60,817 nt of DNA from assembly GCA_937922945.1 (NCBI GenBank), contig CAKZUP010000060.1, positions 1 to 60,817 on the forward strand. Reading direction: 5' to 3'. The stretch is from an uncultured Granulosicoccaceae bacterium (GTDB taxonomy: Bacteria > Pseudomonadota > Gammaproteobacteria > Granulosicoccales > Granulosicoccaceae). Position 1 is the stretch's first letter, and each line of letters starts with the position of its first letter. The position numbers and the translations under genes are program-made. This document shows positions 50,219 to 59,479 of this stretch, piece after piece. A model generated the notes under the pieces. It did not search any database, was not told the origin of the DNA, and saw only the letters and a list, made by a program, of their open reading frames with translations.

Positions 50219-51259
50219 TTAAACGGACGCGTGGGTTGAATCAGGCCAGATCAGCATGGCATCGCCGTAGCTGAAAAACCGATAACGCTCGGCCACCGCT
50301 GCCCTGTAGGCTGCCATGGTGTTTTCATAGCCTCCAAACGCACTCACCAGCATTAACAAGGTTGACTCAGGCAAATGAAAATTCGTGATCATGCCATCGA
50401 TAATGTTAAACCGCGCACCAGGCGTAATAAACAAACGCGTTTCATCATTGTATGCCTGCAACTCACCGCCGGATGCTGCCGCCTCTAAAGATCGCACACT
50501 GGTGGTACCCACAGCGATGACCCTACCGCCAGCAGATTTGGCCTTACGAATGGCCTGAACACATTCTTCAGAGACTTCCACGCGCTCCGGGTGCATCTTG
50601 TGCTCGTTGATATCATCCACACGCACGGGCATAAATGTACCGGCACCCACATGCAACGTAACGAAACTGTGTGTAATGTTCGCCTTCGCTAATGCTTTAA
50701 ACAGCGGTTCATCGAAATGCAGACCAGCTGTAGGTGCAGCCACAGCGCCCGGCTTATCGGCGTAAACGGTTTGGTAGCGAGCGGCATCTGTCTCGTCTGG
50801 TTTTCTATCGATGTAAGGCGGCAACGGCAGTTGACCGTGTGCATCCAACAGGGAATCTATCGTTGTGTCGCCGGCGAGCTCGAATTCCACGCGAAAGAGG
50901 TCTTCTGCTCGATCTATAACCACAGCGTTGACGCCGCCTACGCTAAATTCACCACCGGCTTTCAATGCCTTGCTGGCCCTGATTTTAGTGAGCACCTGAT
51001 TCTCGCCAATCACCCGCTCAATCAGCAGCTCCAACTTGCCACCGGTTGGCTTAACACCGAAAAGCCGCGCTGGAATAACCTTTGTGTCATTGAAGACCAG
51101 ATGATCCCCGTCTCTAAGCAGCTCAGGCAGATCAGATACGTGTTGATGCGCCAATTCAGTGGCAGTTTGCACTAATAAACGGCTTGAACTGCGTTCGGCC
51201 AAGGGTTCCTGCGCAATCAATTCCGGGGGCAATTCAAAATGAAAATCACTAAGTTGCAT
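50219..51259 (-). CDS. queA: S-adenosylmethionine:tRNA ribosyltransferase-isomerase QueA
   Basis: QueA transfers and rearranges the ribosyl part of S-adenosylmethionine onto preQ1 in tRNA, making epoxyqueuosine. The start MQLSDFHFELPPELIAQEPL is diagnostic, as are GAVAAPTAGLHFDEPL and HVGAGTFMPVR. Length 346 is normal. It heads the queA-tgt-yajC-secDF transcript and is divergent from tRNA-Leu, with a 47-bp spacer that holds the tRNA promoter. Confidence 0.96.
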   Translation of the reverse strand: MQLSDFHFELPPELIAQEPLAERSSSRLLVQTATELAHQHVSDLPELLRDGDHLVFNDTKVIPARLFGVKPTGGKLELLIERVIGENQVLTKIRASKALKAGGEFSVGGVNAVVIDRAEDLFRVEFELAGDTTIDSLLDAHGQLPLPPYIDRKPDETDAARYQTVYADKPGAVAAPTAGLHFDEPLFKALAKANITHSFVTLHVGAGTFMPVRVDDINEHKMHPERVEVSEECVQAIRKAKSAGGRVIAVGTTSVRSLEAAASGGELQAYNDETRLFITPGARFNIIDGMITNFHLPESTLLMLVSAFGGYENTMAAYRAAVAERYRFFSYGDAMLIWPDSTHASV

Positions 51260-51267
51260 TGAGGTTC

Positions 51268-51296
51268 TTTACGTGGAAGCAGAAGTTGCCTAAACT
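51268..51296 (+). promoter_or_regulatory. Candidate promoter of tRNA-Leu (CAA)
   Basis: TTTACG and TAAACT are exactly 17 bases apart. The start point would be about 4-5 bases before the tRNA 5' end, and a GC-containing stretch follows the -10 box, common in stable RNA promoters. Confidence 0.5.
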
Positions 51297-51306
51297 ATCG
51301 CCTGCT

Positions 51307-51393
51307 GCCGGGGTGGTGAAATTGGTAGACACGCCGGATTCAAAATCCGGTTCTGGAAACAGAGTGCGAGTTCAAGTCTCGCTCCCGGCACCA
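51307..51393 (+). tRNA. tRNA-Leu (CAA)
   Basis: An 87-base class II cloverleaf with encoded CCA. The acceptor is GCCGGGG with CTCCCGGC at the end, the anticodon stem CCGGA/TCCGG encloses TTCAAAA with anticodon CAA, and the long variable arm is TTCTGGAAACAGAGT. Confidence 0.97.
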
Positions 51394-51492
51394 ATTTTAA
51401 ACGATTCAGCCCTGTTCCCGCAGGGTGATGTGCTGTTAATTTTCTGCGCCATCACAAGGATGCTCTGTAAGTCGCTAAAACGGTGAACCAGA

Positions 51493-52638
51493 ATGTCCTA
51501 CAAAAATCTATTTGCCTTGCTGGTCGTTGCAGGCAGCCTGTTACATTTTCAACCCGCTAACGCTCAACAACAGGCCAATCAATCTGCTGGTTGCTACGCT
51601 GTGCCCAACGCACTATTCAATGATGCAGTTAATGGGGCTATAAGCGGATGGACTGGAAGTTCCTGGGGTGGCTCACAAGCAAACTACACGATTAACCAAC
51701 CCGGGTATAACAATCGGAGTGCAGCCGGCATCTCAATGTATGCATTCGTTACTGGCACGAGCGCCAAATTACGCAGCGATAGTTTTGCCGTTGCACCCAG
51801 CAGCCAGCTGACATTAGGCTTTCATGCCAGAGGCAACGCCGATACAGTTCAAGTACAAGCAGTGCAGCTTGATTCAAATAGGGCCGTACTTGACTACACG
51901 TGGTTGAATTCGGTTCCGTTACACAGCAATTCGTCTAACTGGAACCAATATAAGAATTCACTTGTTACGTTAGCTCAAACGCGGTTTGTACAACTGGAAT
52001 TTGTATTGAAGTCATCAGGCTCCGTGTTTATCGACAATGTCTGGTTAAGCACTAACGCCACTGGCGCTGATTGCGTTAATACAACCAACACGATTGACAC
52101 AGGTTCACCCGGCACGGCAACACAATCAACCAACACAGCATCGCCAGACTCCATAACAAACCAACAACTAGCGCAAGGCATTGTGTTTTCCCGAACCGAT
52201 AAAAACGAATACCGATGGGTACAATCCAACGGCGCTTCAGGTGTTGGCAATCGGTGGATAACCCAAGCGTGCGCTGAGCAACTGGGTAGTGTTGTGGTTC
52301 GCGGGAACTGGTCACAATTAAACGCAATAGCACCGGCGTTCGACGCCATTGCCAATCCTTGTGATTCTGCAACCCAAACCAACTCAGCAGCAAACAACGA
52401 CGCATCTAACGATCCTCTCAGAGCAGAAATAGTACTCACGCCCAACGGATACGTTTTCCATCGAACCGATAAAAATGAAACTCGCTGGGTTGATGTGACT
52501 GCATCGGGGAGTTTTGGCAGCCAGTGGATAAGCCCGCTTTGCGCCGTCAGACTGGGCGCTGTGCAACAAGTTTATGGGAACTGGTCTGAGCTTATGGCAC
52601 TCGCCCCTGCTCTGAGCGGCGTCAGAGCCCCCTGCTAG
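51493..52638 (+). CDS. Secreted protein with a jelly-roll-like N-domain and two ~60-residue repeats
   Basis: A signal peptide (FALLVVAGSLLHFQPANAQQ) leads a 381-residue protein. Residues about 30-195 look like a carbohydrate-binding-type beta sandwich (NRAAGISMYAF, LRSDSFAVAPSSQLTLGFHA, FVQLEFVLKSSGSVFIDNVW), by fold pattern only. A Ser/Thr linker follows. Then come two copies of a module, near residues 230-290 and 317-380, each with FxRTDKNExRWV, RW(I), a CAxxLG segment, GNWSxLxAxAPA and a closing Pro-Cys. Two cysteines per copy suggest one disulfide. I do not recognise the module. It stands alone after tRNA-Leu. Confidence 0.75.
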   Translation: MSYKNLFALLVVAGSLLHFQPANAQQQANQSAGCYAVPNALFNDAVNGAISGWTGSSWGGSQANYTINQPGYNNRSAAGISMYAFVTGTSAKLRSDSFAVAPSSQLTLGFHARGNADTVQVQAVQLDSNRAVLDYTWLNSVPLHSNSSNWNQYKNSLVTLAQTRFVQLEFVLKSSGSVFIDNVWLSTNATGADCVNTTNTIDTGSPGTATQSTNTASPDSITNQQLAQGIVFSRTDKNEYRWVQSNGASGVGNRWITQACAEQLGSVVVRGNWSQLNAIAPAFDAIANPCDSATQTNSAANNDASNDPLRAEIVLTPNGYVFHRTDKNETRWVDVTASGSFGSQWISPLCAVRLGAVQQVYGNWSELMALAPALSGVRAPC

Positions 52639-52716
52639 ATATGAGAAACTGGTAATGTTGGGGGTACTAAGGAATCGTTTACTGTCTAACGTATTCATCG
52701 ATCAGGAGATCAGCTA

Positions 52717-53373
52717 ATGAACATTAAATCAGCCACCGCCTTGGTTGCGGCCACTATCCTATTTGCAAGCTGCGCAGCAGACGATCCCAATCGCCGTGCA
52801 AAAACCGGTGCCGTGCTCGGCGCACTTGCCGGTGCTGCTATAGGCAATCAGTCGGACAACAAAAACGGCAAAATCATCGGTGCCGCGTTGGGTGGTATTG
52901 CTGGTTACAAAGTCGGCCAGTATCAAGATCGTCAACAAAAAGAACTCGAAACAGCGCTGGCGGATGAGCTTGCGAACAACATGATAGAAATATCAAGACT
53001 GGAAAACGATATCCTGCGGGTTAATTTAAGTAGCGAAGCATCGTTCGATGTCAATAAAGCGGATCTTAAACCGCCCTTCTACCCATCACTCGATAAGCTC
53101 AGTGAGGTTCTTGCAAAATACGACCAAACCGAGGTGAAGGTATTGGGTCATACCGATAGCACAGGTGAAGAGAGTTATAACCAGGTTTTATCTGAGCGCC
53201 GCTCTGCAGCAGTTGCAAGCTATTTGCGCAATGGAGGCATTCAGGAAATACGCTTAAGCACTGAAGGGCTAGGTGAAAGCGCACCGCGTGCGCCTAACGA
53301 TAGCGCAGCCAATCGTGCACAGAACCGTCGCGTTGAAATCGATCTTATTCCGGTGGTAGCAGAAGACAGCTAA
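52717..53373 (+). CDS. OmpA-family lipoprotein with glycine-zipper domain (YiaD-like)
   Basis: A lipoprotein signal (LVAATILFASC, with ASC as lipobox) is followed by a glycine-zipper segment TGAVLGALAGAAIGNQSDNK and GAALGGIAGYKVG. The C-terminal peptidoglycan-binding OmpA domain has KVLGHTDSTGEESYNQVLSE and GESAPRAPNDSAANRAQNRR, with its aspartate and arginine binding residues. Length 218 equals E. coli YiaD (219), which anchors the outer membrane to peptidoglycan. It converges with the aldolase-like gene, 7 bp apart, without a visible terminator. Confidence 0.92.
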   Translation: MNIKSATALVAATILFASCAADDPNRRAKTGAVLGALAGAAIGNQSDNKNGKIIGAALGGIAGYKVGQYQDRQQKELETALADELANNMIEISRLENDILRVNLSSEASFDVNKADLKPPFYPSLDKLSEVLAKYDQTEVKVLGHTDSTGEESYNQVLSERRSAAVASYLRNGGIQEIRLSTEGLGESAPRAPNDSAANRAQNRRVEIDLIPVVAEDS

Positions 53374-53380
53374 CCAGCCT

Positions 53381-54187
53381 TCAACGCTTGGAAACAGGCA
53401 GCTTGATATTAGGCGATTTTTTAGTTGCGCTGGGTTGCGAAGTGCTGGCCGATTGCGCATTATTTTGAACAGAGTCAACTTGCTGTGCGCCGACAATGTT
53501 CGTGGTTTGTGCTTTACTTTTTGGTCCGTAGTTCTGGAATTTCGCAACAACACGCCTTATTTCGTCTTTGGACAATATATCAATGCTATTCAACGAACTG
53601 GCCAGATAATACTGCTTTGATAGGGTTTCGAGTTCAACCGCTCCCCACATAGCCTTATCAAGATCAGAACCGGCCACAACCATGCCATGGTTGCTCATAA
53701 GACACGCACTCCGATTTCGCATGGCTTTAAGAATGTTTTTTGACAATTCCGGAGTACCGAAGGTTGCGTATTTTGAACAGCGGACCGTATGCCCACCAAA
53801 CGCCGCTATCATATAGTGACAAGCTGGGATGCGTGTTCCTGCCATAGACAGTGCGGTTGCGTATGTGGAATGAGTGTGAACTACTGCGCCATACTCTGCG
53901 TTGCTTTGCAAAATCGCACGATGAAAATGCCATTCAGAAGACGGTTTATGCGGCCCACTCCATTCCAGCCGGTTGTGTTTCAACGACATCTTGCAAATAT
54001 CAGTTGGTTTCAACTGTTCGTACGGAATGCCGCTCGGTGTGATCAGCATGGATTTTTTATAGCGTGCACTGATGTTTCCAGACGTTCCCTGATTAAGACC
54101 AGAAGAATTCATCCATAAACAAAGCTCTATGATTTTTTCACGCAATTCCCAGTGATCTATAGAATCGGTCATTGGTTTAATTTCCAT
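53381..54187 (-). CDS. Class II aldolase / adducin-family protein (fuculose-phosphate aldolase-like)
   Basis: The zinc aldolase fold is clear: NQGTSGNISARY near residue 32, LITPSGIPYEQL, the catalytic glutamate in SSEWHFHRAIL, the zinc histidines in VVHTHSTYATALSM, and the third ligand in LMSNHGMVVAGSDLDKAMW. Relatives cleave fuculose- or ribulose-phosphates or work in methionine salvage, so the substrate is open. The last 50 residues are low in complexity and rich in S, Q, N and K, absent in typical members. There is no sugar operon around it. The start could be M1 or M6. Confidence 0.88.
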   Translation of the reverse strand: MEIKPMTDSIDHWELREKIIELCLWMNSSGLNQGTSGNISARYKKSMLITPSGIPYEQLKPTDICKMSLKHNRLEWSGPHKPSSEWHFHRAILQSNAEYGAVVHTHSTYATALSMAGTRIPACHYMIAAFGGHTVRCSKYATFGTPELSKNILKAMRNRSACLMSNHGMVVAGSDLDKAMWGAVELETLSKQYYLASSLNSIDILSKDEIRRVVAKFQNYGPKSKAQTTNIVGAQQVDSVQNNAQSASTSQPSATKKSPNIKLPVSKR

Positions 54188-54445
54188 AACTCTGAGCGCA
54201 TGGCATTAACCTAAAAAAACATCGCCACTCACACTGATTGTTATCGCCAGTCTGAGGCCGAATTTCGTTAATGCCAAACCGGCGAACTAAACCGATCTTA
54301 TAACAGCGGCGTGCAATATATCTGCCATATGGCCTACGCATTGCAGATATGCCGCGGTTGCTCACACTTTTTGTTTTGTGATGCGGCGTTGGGACTCATG
54401 ACGCAAAATAAAACGGAAGTTAAACGTTCAGAGGTAATGTCACCA

Positions 54446-55045
54446 TTATTTCATTTTCGTGGGCTGCATGGATGCATCCAATGATTCTATTATCGACAAC
54501 AGATGCGGTTTTTGTTTTGCAATCTCTGCCCGTGTCAGGCCTTCCATCTCATGCGGAAATACCAACCAATCATCGGTTGTGTGTGCGCAATAGTCGGGCT
54601 TAAAGTTGGTGCGATTACGCTCGGGTTTGAAGTATGCGGTAGCCACTCGCACATCCTCGGGCATATTACGCCGCGATCGCGATTTTAAATAATCGATGAT
54701 GGCCTTAACGCTTAAACCGGTATCGAACACATCGTCGACGATCAATAAGGAATCGTCGTAATTCATCTGGCGCGTTAAATAACTCATGCCATGCACACGA
54801 ACAGCGTTCTTTTCATCGCGATTACGCATGCCACTATAAGAAGACGTGCGAATGGATATATGATCGGTTTCAACGCCATAAAAATCCAGCAATTCCTGCA
54901 CGGCGATTCCTACCGGCGTTCCTCCTCGCCAAACACCGACAATAAAGTTGGGCCGGAAACCACTTTCCAGCACTTGCCTGCCAACTTCCAGTGAGTCTTC
55001 CATGAGCTGCTGAGCAGAAATATAGACTTTGGTATCTTCGGTCAT
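54446..55045 (-). CDS. Phosphoribosyltransferase (hypoxanthine/xanthine-type)
   Basis: The PRPP-binding motif LLIVDDVFDTGLSVKAI (near residue 100) and the base-side loop IVGVWRGGTPVGIAVQELL identify a type I phosphoribosyltransferase that probably salvages a purine base to its nucleotide. The acidic pair DD is present. Length 199 is normal. The start overlaps the pyrF stop as ATGA, so it is co-translated with pyrimidine synthesis; the purine-pyrimidine pairing looks like a nucleotide-supply unit, by inference. Confidence 0.9.
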   Translation of the reverse strand: MTEDTKVYISAQQLMEDSLEVGRQVLESGFRPNFIVGVWRGGTPVGIAVQELLDFYGVETDHISIRTSSYSGMRNRDEKNAVRVHGMSYLTRQMNYDDSLLIVDDVFDTGLSVKAIIDYLKSRSRRNMPEDVRVATAYFKPERNRTNFKPDYCAHTTDDWLVFPHEMEGLTRAEIAKQKPHLLSIIESLDASMQPTKMK

Positions 55046-55737
55046 GATGAAATTTGTTCAATGATGTTTTGTAGAGCATCGATCGGATTGCTCGATTGAG
55101 TAATTGCCCGACCAATAACCAAATAATTGCTACCCGCTTTTACCGCATCCGCTGGCGTCATTACTCGCCGCTGATCGTCGTTATTCACATTGGCGCTGGC
55201 TGGTCTTATACCCGGTGTAACGGTGAGAAAGTTTGCTGGTGCAAGACTGCGAATTTGCACCACCTCCATAGGGGAACACACCACACCATCGAGCCCTTGT
55301 TCTACCGTTAACGATGCCAACGCGTTGACTTGCTCTTGTGCATTGTGTTCGACACCAATGCGTTTCAACTCAGTGTCGTCCATGCTGGTTAGCACGGTTA
55401 CGGCAATAAGTCGCGTTCCGCCATTCTCACCGGCCAATGGTACAGCTGCACGCGCAGCCTCCAACATACGAGGGCCTCCACTGGCATGCACATTCACCAT
55501 CCACACCCCCATGGACGCTGCGACCCTTAGAGCACCGGCGACCGTGTTAGGGATATCGTGAAATTTTAAATCCAGAAATACATCAAAGCCTTTCGTCTGA
55601 AGTTGTTCTACAAGTCCTGGTCCTGCACACGTGAACAATTCTTTACCGACTTTCAAACGCGTCAGCGTCGGGTCTACTTTATCGACAAACTCCAGCGCAG
55701 TTTTTGCGTTCGGGTAATCCAGTGCTGTGATAATCAT
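55042..55737 (-). CDS. pyrF: Orotidine 5'-phosphate decarboxylase PyrF
   Basis: PyrF makes UMP from OMP, the last step of de novo pyrimidine synthesis. The catalytic Lys/Asp/Lys network is in RLKVGKELFTCAG and VFLDLKFHDIPNTVAG, and the phosphate-binding end is in TVTPGIRPAS and YLVIGRAITQSSNPIDAL. The 231-residue length is normal. It follows lapB by 76 bp, as in E. coli (lapB-pyrF). Confidence 0.97.
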   Translation of the reverse strand: MIITALDYPNAKTALEFVDKVDPTLTRLKVGKELFTCAGPGLVEQLQTKGFDVFLDLKFHDIPNTVAGALRVAASMGVWMVNVHASGGPRMLEAARAAVPLAGENGGTRLIAVTVLTSMDDTELKRIGVEHNAQEQVNALASLTVEQGLDGVVCSPMEVVQIRSLAPANFLTVTPGIRPASANVNNDDQRRVMTPADAVKAGSNYLVIGRAITQSSNPIDALQNIIEQISS

Positions 55738-55813
55738 TGTCTGCTATTTCTGTTTATTGCCAATCTTTTGTTAACATTCGTTTTTTATCAATCTTTGTCA
55801 ACGCAAAGCCCGG

Positions 55814-56977
55814 CTACTCGCCTTCAACACCAATAATCGGTTGTACCGTATCCCAATTACTGCAGCTTGGGCAGCGCCAATGCAGTGTGTTACCCAGATA
55901 TCCGCAGCGTCCGCATTGATACCCGGGCTTGTCCTCCACCACTTTGTCGAGCATGGTATGGATAATTTGTACCTTCTCTTTTTCACCGGGCTTACTGATA
56001 CTGATTTGATCCTGCGCCCAATCTCTCAAGCCTTTCAACGATGGCCGTTGCAAAATCTGCTTCTTGAAAAAACGGTCTGCAGCGGCGGCTCCATCCAATT
56101 CTTCAATGACAGTTCGAGTGGTTCGTACCACTGAATAGGCGTTACGTCGACCGTCTATGTGATCGATGAACGCGCGCAGGGCTTGCTCATCGCCAATGGA
56201 CCTCAACGCTTTGAATCGTGCATTGATAATATCCGGCATGAGTGCAGGTCGCAGCAATTCAACTTGATCATAGTGGTTAACAGCAAGCTGATAATCGCCT
56301 CCGGCGCTGGCAATTTCAGCCAATAGCATGTGTGCTCTTGCACTTTGAGAGAAACGTTTCAGGGCTTTGCCAGCCAGCTCTTTGGCTTCATCGGCATAAC
56401 CTTCCGCAGCAGCAGATTGCGCCAACTCACAATAGTAATGCGCAACTAAAGCGCTAAGGTTTTCGTCCGTGACGCGCTCTTTTTCGCTGGCAACCTCAAT
56501 TGCCCGCGTCCAATCGCGTTCGCGCTCCAGCAGTTGCAGTAGTGCTCCATAAGCATCGGGGAGACGCTCACCGGTTTCGATAAGGCGGTTTAACGTTTCT
56601 TCAGAACGATCGAGTAGTCCTGCTGAATCGTAGTCGTTGGCAAGCTCCAACAAAGCCGCCGAGTGTACCTGAGGACCAAGCTCGCTCTTTTCAAGCAAAC
56701 TCTCGTGCAACCGTATGGCACGATTGACATCACCGCGCCGTCGGTAAAAATTCCCCAGCGCCAAATGGGTATCGGCCGTGTCACGATCGGTGTCATTCAG
56801 ATTATCGAACAGTTCACCCGGCAGTGCCGTTGATTCGTTTAACAGCTCATTCAGCCCTTCGTGGAAATTTGACGAGTGGCTCCAGAAATCATCTGGTCGG
56901 GACGCTGCCGAGCGACGCGCAGCGAACCAGCCAGCAGCAGCGGCGACGGGCAGTAATAACCAAAGCAGGTTCAGCAT
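55814..56977 (-). CDS. lapB: Lipopolysaccharide assembly protein LapB (YciM)
   Basis: LapB sits on the inner membrane and brings FtsH to LpxC, limiting lipid A synthesis. The single N-terminal helix MLNLLWLLLPVAAAAGWFAA is followed by RRSAASRP. About nine TPR units come next, and the C-terminal rubredoxin-like metal domain has CGRCGYLGNTLHWRCPSC. I chose the start at 56977 because the homologous proteins begin with this helix; the frame stays open 27 codons upstream. Length 387 is near the usual 389. With lpxD and skp far to the left, the window holds two separate lipid A control points. Confidence 0.95.
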   Translation of the reverse strand: MLNLLWLLLPVAAAAGWFAARRSAASRPDDFWSHSSNFHEGLNELLNESTALPGELFDNLNDTDRDTADTHLALGNFYRRRGDVNRAIRLHESLLEKSELGPQVHSAALLELANDYDSAGLLDRSEETLNRLIETGERLPDAYGALLQLLERERDWTRAIEVASEKERVTDENLSALVAHYYCELAQSAAAEGYADEAKELAGKALKRFSQSARAHMLLAEIASAGGDYQLAVNHYDQVELLRPALMPDIINARFKALRSIGDEQALRAFIDHIDGRRNAYSVVRTTRTVIEELDGAAAADRFFKKQILQRPSLKGLRDWAQDQISISKPGEKEKVQIIHTMLDKVVEDKPGYQCGRCGYLGNTLHWRCPSCSNWDTVQPIIGVEGE

Positions 56978-57170
56978 AAGAGGGCCAGGCAGCCGCGTAG
57001 GAAAACAATGTTGGCCAGAGAATCTGTAATCAAGCGCATAGCGCTCAGTGTACTGCATGCAACTGCGGGGAATCTGTGCTACCAGGATTTTTTTTATGCT
57101 TGAGAGTGTGTCGCGACGCGTCGGTTACTTCGAAAAAAAGCTGCGTCAGCTCACTAAAACACAGACAACA

Positions 57171-57551
57171 CTAGATGTCGACATTATTATCAGGCGCGGG
57201 GCTCTCGCCTTGATTTGCTTGCGCGTTGTTGTCAGATTGGTTGGGAAGGTTTACACGTTCGCGTAGTTCTTTACCGGGCTTGAAATGCGGAACATATTTG
57301 CCACGCAGTGGCACTGCATCGCCAGACTTCGGATTACGCCCCATGCGCGCGGCGCGAAAATGCAGACTGAAACTACCGAACCCGCGAATTTCTATGCGAT
57401 TGCCGCTGGCGAGTTCCTGGCTCATTTTTTCGAGCAAACCCTTTACCGCCAACTCAACATCCTTGCGCTCCAGATGTCTCTGATTGCGTGACAAGGACTC
57501 TATTAAGTCAGATTTAGTCAGGCTTGTATCTGCTCGTGATCTTTCGGTCAT
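57171..57551 (-). CDS. ihfB: Integration host factor beta subunit
   Basis: IHF bends DNA at specific sites in recombination, replication and transcription. The core from [10 protein letters not shown] to [13 protein letters not shown] matches IhfB, with [14 protein letters not shown] and [17 protein letters not shown] forming the DNA arm. The protein is 126 residues against 94 in E. coli: there are about 11 extra residues before the core and about 25 disordered-looking residues after it (rich in N, Q, P). It follows rpsA by 60 bp, including a 6-bp GC stem-loop at 57571-57587. Confidence 0.95.
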   Translation of the reverse strand: MTERSRADTSLTKSDLIESLSRNQRHLERKDVELAVKGLLEKMSQELASGNRIEIRGFGSFSLHFRAARMGRNPKSGDAVPLRGKYVPHFKPGKELRERVNLPNQSDNNAQANQGESPAPDNNVDI

Positions 57552-57611
57552 TCCTATTTACCTAACAGGGCGGCCATTCCTTGGCCGCGCCATGTTGCGT
57601 CAGAAAAAGCG

Positions 57612-59306
57612 TTAGTTGTCTTTACTCTCTTTATCCAATCCGCCCAGCTGCTCTTTTAACAAGTCACCTAAGGTAGCACCACCAGACGCTTCGTTGCCTG
57701 AACTGTAATCACTCACAGCTTCAGCTTCGTCTTCGTAGTCCTTCGCCTTAATTGACAGGCTCAGCATGCGCGATTTTCTGTCGGTTCCAGTGAACTTGGC
57801 TTCGACTTCCTGCCCCTCTTTGAGGTGCATACGGACGTCTTCTACCCGCTCACGGCTGATCTCGCTGGCTCGGAGTACACCTTCCACCCCTTCGCCAAGA
57901 TCGATAACCGCATGTTTTGTATCGACTTCTCGGACAATCCCTTTAACAATACTACCTTTTGGATTATCAGCAACAAATTGGCCGAATGGGTCACGGTCTA
58001 TCTGCTTCACGCCCAGAGAAATGCGCTCTCGTTCCGGATCCACAGCCAATACAACAGCCTCGATCTCGTCACCTTTCTTGTAATTGTGAACGGCTGTCTC
58101 ACCAGGCTCGTTCCAGGAAAGGTCGGAAAGATGAATAAGTCCGTCGATTCCACCGTCCAGGCCAATGAAAATGCCGAAATCGGTGATGGACTTGATGTTG
58201 CCCTTAACCTTGTCGCCCTTGTTGAACGATTCAGAGAAGTCTTCCCATGGGTTTGGCTTACACTGCTTGATACCCAGAGAAATGCGGCGGCGCTCCTGAT
58301 CGATGTCGAGAATCATGACTTCAACCTCGTCACCCAAAGCGACTACTTTGTTCGGGTTAACGTTACGGTTAGTCCAATCCATTTCAGAGACGTGAACCAA
58401 TCCTTCAACGCCTTCTTCAATTTCCACAAAACACCCGTAGTCAGCAATGTTGGTCACCTTACCGAACAAACGCGAGCCTTCTGGATAACGACGTGTTAGA
58501 TCGACCCAAGGATCTTCACCCAATTGCTTCAGACCGAGCGAAACGCGATTGCGATCACGATCGAACTTCAGCACCTTAACTTTCATTTCACTGCCAACTT
58601 CAACCACTTCGGATGGATGCTTAACGCGCTTCCAAGCCATATCGGTGATGTGCAGCAAACCGTCTATGCCACCAAGGTCGAGGAACGCACCGTAGTCGGT
58701 AAGGTTCTTAACGATACCCATGACTTCCTGACCTTCCTGCAAGTTCTCAAGCAATGCATCACGCTCTGCGCTGTATTCACTTTCAACAACAGCACGACGT
58801 GAAACAACAACGTTGTTTCTACGCTGATCAAGCTTGATTACTTTGAATTCGAGTTCTTTACCTTCCAGATAGCTGGTGTCGCGTACAGGACGAACATCAA
58901 CCAGTGAACCAGGTAAAAATGCGCGTATATCGCATACTTCAACGGTAAAGCCGCCTTTGACTTTGCCAGTGATGTTGCCTTTGATAATTTCATCGTTTTC
59001 CTGTGCTTTTTCAAGAACAGTCCACGATCGAGCGCGTCGGGCTTTTTCACGAGACAGTTTAGTTTCACCGAAACCGTCTTCTACAGAATCGAGAGCAACT
59101 TCTACTGAGTCACCGATTTTTACATCATGATCACCACTTTCGTTAACAAATTCTTCTATAGGCACTGCGCCTTCAGACTTTAAACCAGCGTTAACGATGA
59201 CATAGTCACCAGTGATATCAACTACAGTTCCGACTAGAATGGAACCGGTTTTCATTTGGGCGTTGGAGATGCTCTCTTCAAAGAGCTCCGCAAAAGATTC
59301 AGACAT
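57612..59306 (-). CDS. rpsA: Ribosomal protein S1
   Basis: S1 binds the 5' regions of mRNAs to the 30S subunit. Six S1 (OB-fold) domains are recognisable, each with the pattern G-x-V-x-x-I-x-x-Y/F-G-x-F/V (for example [20 protein letters not shown] and [20 protein letters not shown]). The start [20 protein letters not shown] is standard. Length 564 is near 557 in E. coli. It follows cmk by 173 bp, which hold a leader with a stem-loop. The last 30 residues ([13 protein letters not shown]) are usual. Confidence 0.97.
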   Translation of the reverse strand: MSESFAELFEESISNAQMKTGSILVGTVVDITGDYVIVNAGLKSEGAVPIEEFVNESGDHDVKIGDSVEVALDSVEDGFGETKLSREKARRARSWTVLEKAQENDEIIKGNITGKVKGGFTVEVCDIRAFLPGSLVDVRPVRDTSYLEGKELEFKVIKLDQRRNNVVVSRRAVVESEYSAERDALLENLQEGQEVMGIVKNLTDYGAFLDLGGIDGLLHITDMAWKRVKHPSEVVEVGSEMKVKVLKFDRDRNRVSLGLKQLGEDPWVDLTRRYPEGSRLFGKVTNIADYGCFVEIEEGVEGLVHVSEMDWTNRNVNPNKVVALGDEVEVMILDIDQERRRISLGIKQCKPNPWEDFSESFNKGDKVKGNIKSITDFGIFIGLDGGIDGLIHLSDLSWNEPGETAVHNYKKGDEIEAVVLAVDPERERISLGVKQIDRDPFGQFVADNPKGSIVKGIVREVDTKHAVIDLGEGVEGVLRASEISRERVEDVRMHLKEGQEVEAKFTGTDRKSRMLSLSIKAKDYEDEAEAVSDYSSGNEASGGATLGDLLKEQLGGLDKESKDN

Positions 59307-59372
59307 TAATTTAGTAAACCTGTGAAGGATGACGCGATGCCGTCATTGGCAATGCGATGAGTAATTTATTAA

Positions 59373-59393
59373 GTTGATCAGTCGTTGATCAAC
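59373..59393 (-). promoter_or_regulatory. rpsA leader stem-loop
   Basis: GTTGATCA and TGATCAAC pair perfectly over 8 bp around a five-base loop, about 70 bp before the rpsA start. S1 represses its own mRNA in E. coli through a structured leader, so this may be part of a similar fold. Confidence 0.4.
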
Positions 59394-59409
59394 GCGTTAT
59401 TTGCGATTG

Positions 59410-59436
59410 ACTATAAAAAATGCAATTGAAGTTTAA
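59410..59436 (-). promoter_or_regulatory. Candidate rpsA promoter
   Basis: On the minus strand TATAGT (59415-59410) matches five of six -10 positions. TTAAAC (59436-59431) is a poor -35 box at 15 bases, shorter than ideal. Three ATGCAATT words lie at 59420, 59439 and 59455, next to the promoter. Confidence 0.35.
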
Positions 59437-59479
59437 CTATGCAATTTAAAAGCAATGCAATTGTAGAGCCGTTGATGAT

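Noticed and set aside
51415..51440. CCCTG/CAGGG hairpin after tRNA-Leu as a terminator
   Set aside because: There is no uridine run and only five pairs.
57825..58499. 224-codon plus-strand frame inside rpsA
   Set aside because: It is antisense to S1; long antisense frames are common opposite highly biased genes.
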